Source: Acidimicrobiaceae bacterium (GTDB lineage Bacteria > Actinomycetota > Acidimicrobiia > Acidimicrobiales > RAAP-2). Taken from it: 36,061 nucleotides of DNA. The notes under the pieces were generated by a model. It had not been told where the DNA came from. It worked only from the letters and a program-made list of their open reading frames with translations, and made no database searches. Positions 34,603 to 36,061 of this stretch are shown here, in pieces. The translations under genes and the position numbers were made by a program. How positions within the stretch are numbered: the stretch's first letter is position 1; every line of letters begins with the position of its first letter. The DNA lies in contig CANFJV010000007.1 in the NCBI GenBank assembly GCA_947447225.1, forward strand, positions 1 to 36,061, in the 5' to 3' direction.

Positions 34603-34718
34603 TCAATGTGGTCGGAGCGTATGTGTTGTCGGGCGTGGTCCTAGGTGGCTATGTCATCTCACTCGTAGTGCGAACGAACCGAGCCAAGAGAGCTCGTGCG
34701 GAATCGAGTGATTCGTGA
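34599..34718 (+). CDS. ccmD: Small membrane protein CcmD
   Basis: A frame of 39 residues (MINVVGAYVLSGVVLGGYVI and on): one membrane helix followed by a basic tail RTNRAKRARAE. It starts with ATG overlapping the ccmC stop (GGAGG 7 bases upstream) and its TGA overlaps the ccmE GTG. Position, size, single helix and charge pattern match CcmD, which holds CcmC and CcmE together during heme release. Confidence 0.87.
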   Translation: MINVVGAYVLSGVVLGGYVISLVVRTNRAKRARAESSDS

Positions 34719-35173
34719 CCGTTTCGGCGCCCACACCTCGAGTGCCGAAACGTCACCGCGTGCGCAATGTTTCTGCCTTGGCTGTGATTTGCGGAGCAGT
34801 GGTGTTTTTGCTCGTGCAAGGAATTTCCGGATCGCTCAACTTCTACGAAACCGTCGGCGAAGCCTTACAGCACCGAGGCGAGCTCAAGACCACTACCTTT
34901 CGACTTGAAGGTGTGGTCGAGCCGGGCACCATCGTGGCCACCGACAAGGGTGCGAGATTCACCCTCGTTGAAGGCAAGCATCGAATTGCTGTCGTGAACG
35001 TGGGAACACCTCCGCAACTCTTCCAAGGCAATATTCCCGTCGTGGTGAGTGGTCACTTCACCACTGCGCCGGGAAATCACTTCCTGTCCAATCAGATTCT
35101 GGTGAAGCACTCATCGTCGTATGTTGCCGATCATCCCAATCGGGTGACGGCCAAAGACGGCACCGTCCGGTGA
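34715..35173 (+). CDS. ccmE: Heme chaperone CcmE
   Basis: A protein of 152 residues from GTG 34715 (GTGA overlap with ccmD). One N-terminal membrane anchor (about 20-36) precedes an OB-fold domain with FRLEGVVEPGTIV and VVVSGHF. The heme attachment motif is HxxxY: His132 and Tyr136 in LVKHSSSY, the histidine version rather than the cysteine version (CxxxY) seen in archaea and some Gram-positives. It carries heme from CcmC to the CcmF ligation complex. Confidence 0.92.
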   Translation: MTVSAPTPRVPKRHRVRNVSALAVICGAVVFLLVQGISGSLNFYETVGEALQHRGELKTTTFRLEGVVEPGTIVATDKGARFTLVEGKHRIAVVNVGTPPQLFQGNIPVVVSGHFTTAPGNHFLSNQILVKHSSSYVADHPNRVTAKDGTVR

Positions 35174-35195
35174 CCAAAGCACAGGTGCGGCCCGC

Positions 35196-36061
35196 GTGAA
35201 CGGACTTCTTGGCTCAATTGGTGTGTGGTTCGCCACGCTCGCCGCTCTCGCTTCGGCCCTATGGCGAGTGGCTTCACTCATCAAGCCCGCCAAGGTCCCA
35301 CGCTTTCGACCACTCGTCGTCGTTGGCGCTGTGCTGGCCGGTGGGCTCCTCGCGCTGTTCGCCATGGAGCGAGCCTTCGTGCTGCACGACTACACCTTGT
35401 CCTATGTGGCCGAGAACAATGCCACGTCGACGCCGTTGTTGTATGACTTCTCCGGGATGTGGTCGGCCCTTGAAGGCTCGATTTTGCTTTGGGCGGTGCT
35501 GTTGAGCGTGGTCACGTTTGCCGTGGTCATGACGTATCGAAAGAAAGCTGCTGACCCGGTCATTGGTTGGGCCACCGCGACGTTGCTCACCATCTGCGGA
35601 TTCTTTTTCGGCATCATGGTGGGCCCAGCCAATCCGTTTGCGGCGACGGTTGGCGAGATCCCGAGCAATGGTGCAGGCCCGAACGCACTCCTGCAAAACA
35701 ACCCACTCGTTGCTATTCACCCGCCGTTGTTATATCTCGGCTTTGTTGGTTGTTCAGTGCCCTTTGCCTTCGCCATTGGCATGCTCATCACTGGTCGGGT
35801 GAACGAAGACTGGTTGGTGGCGACGAGGAAGTGGATGCTCGTCACCTGGACGGCGTTGTCGGTCGGCATTGTGCTCGGAGCGTGGTGGAGTTATCAGGTT
35901 CTTGGCTGGGGCGGCTTTTGGGCTTGGGACCCAGTAGAAAATGCTGCGCTCATGCCGTGGCTGGTCGGGACCGCCTATCTCCACTCGGTCATTGTGCAAG
36001 AACGACGGGGGCTCTTTCGCGTCTGGAACCTCTCACTCGCCGTTTCGGCATTTTCGCTCAC
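35196..36061 (+). CDS. ccmF: Cytochrome c heme lyase subunit CcmF, truncated by window edge
   Basis: A frame open from GTG 35196 to the right edge, 288 codons visible of an expected roughly 600-680. Multiple membrane helices, LLYDFSGMWSALEGSILLWA, NPLVAIHPPLLYLGF and the tryptophan-rich WGGFWAWDPVENAALMPWL motif identify CcmF. It starts 22 bases after ccmE with CAGG upstream. CcmF takes heme from CcmE and, with CcmH, ligates it to apocytochrome c on the outer side of the membrane. ccmG/ccmH would be expected to the right. Confidence 0.93.
   Translation, partial: MNGLLGSIGVWFATLAALASALWRVASLIKPAKVPRFRPLVVVGAVLAGGLLALFAMERAFVLHDYTLSYVAENNATSTPLLYDFSGMWSALEGSILLWAVLLSVVTFAVVMTYRKKAADPVIGWATATLLTICGFFFGIMVGPANPFAATVGEIPSNGAGPNALLQNNPLVAIHPPLLYLGFVGCSVPFAFAIGMLITGRVNEDWLVATRKWMLVTWTALSVGIVLGAWWSYQVLGWGGFWAWDPVENAALMPWLVGTAYLHSVIVQERRGLFRVWNLSLAVSAFSL

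Overview
The window looks like a chromosomal segment of a moderately GC-rich (by eye about 55%), tightly packed actinobacterium. Two F420-type luciferase-like monooxygenases, a GXWDDNGLPTERR-type valyl-tRNA synthetase, a LivH-LivM fusion permease and many GTG/TTG starts fit Actinobacteria, and Acidimicrobiia is my best guess (inference, not proven). Genes overlap by 1-4 bases at many junctions, and several convergent neighbours share stop-codon bases. I saw no tRNA, rRNA, CRISPR array, insertion sequence or phage gene.

Layout. Bases 1-5445 carry surface-glycan genes: a DUF2142 membrane protein running off the left edge (minus) and, divergently, a tandem-domain GT2 glycosyltransferase followed by a second GT2 protein. 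Next come a 53-codon coiled-coil ORF (minus) and an unrecognised membrane-anchored HEAT-like/coiled-coil protein with a lysine-rich tail. Bases 7435-12023 hold an oxidative/hydrolytic set: a SRPBCC protein and an LLM enzyme (minus), a second LLM enzyme with an alpha/beta hydrolase (plus), and an acetoacetate-decarboxylase-family protein (minus).

Bases 12240-17457 are a complete branched-chain-amino-acid-type (HAAT) ABC transporter: secreted binding protein, a strong stem-loop, fused permease and two ATPases. valS (minus) and cysS (plus) then start head to head, followed by a cold-shock gene with a clear terminator, a GT2-TPR protein and an acyl-CoA dehydrogenase. A gene-poor stretch of about 500 bases precedes a secreted beta-propeller/FN3-like protein.

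Bases 26028-28987 encode a large membrane protein joining a degenerate kinase-like domain to a YbhN/MprF-type flippase domain, translationally coupled to a low-molecular-weight phosphatase. A TetR regulator and a divergent dihydropteroate synthase (minus) follow. From 30721 to the right edge a continuous plus-strand operon starts with gmd (GDP-mannose 4,6-dehydratase) and continues ccdA-ccmA-ccmB-ccmC-ccmD-ccmE-ccmF, a System I cytochrome c maturation set. That is notable because Gram-positive bacteria usually use System II. The most interesting unexplained items are the pseudokinase-flippase/phosphatase pair, the System I ccm operon headed by gmd, the HEAT/coiled-coil membrane protein, and several inverted repeats at promoters.
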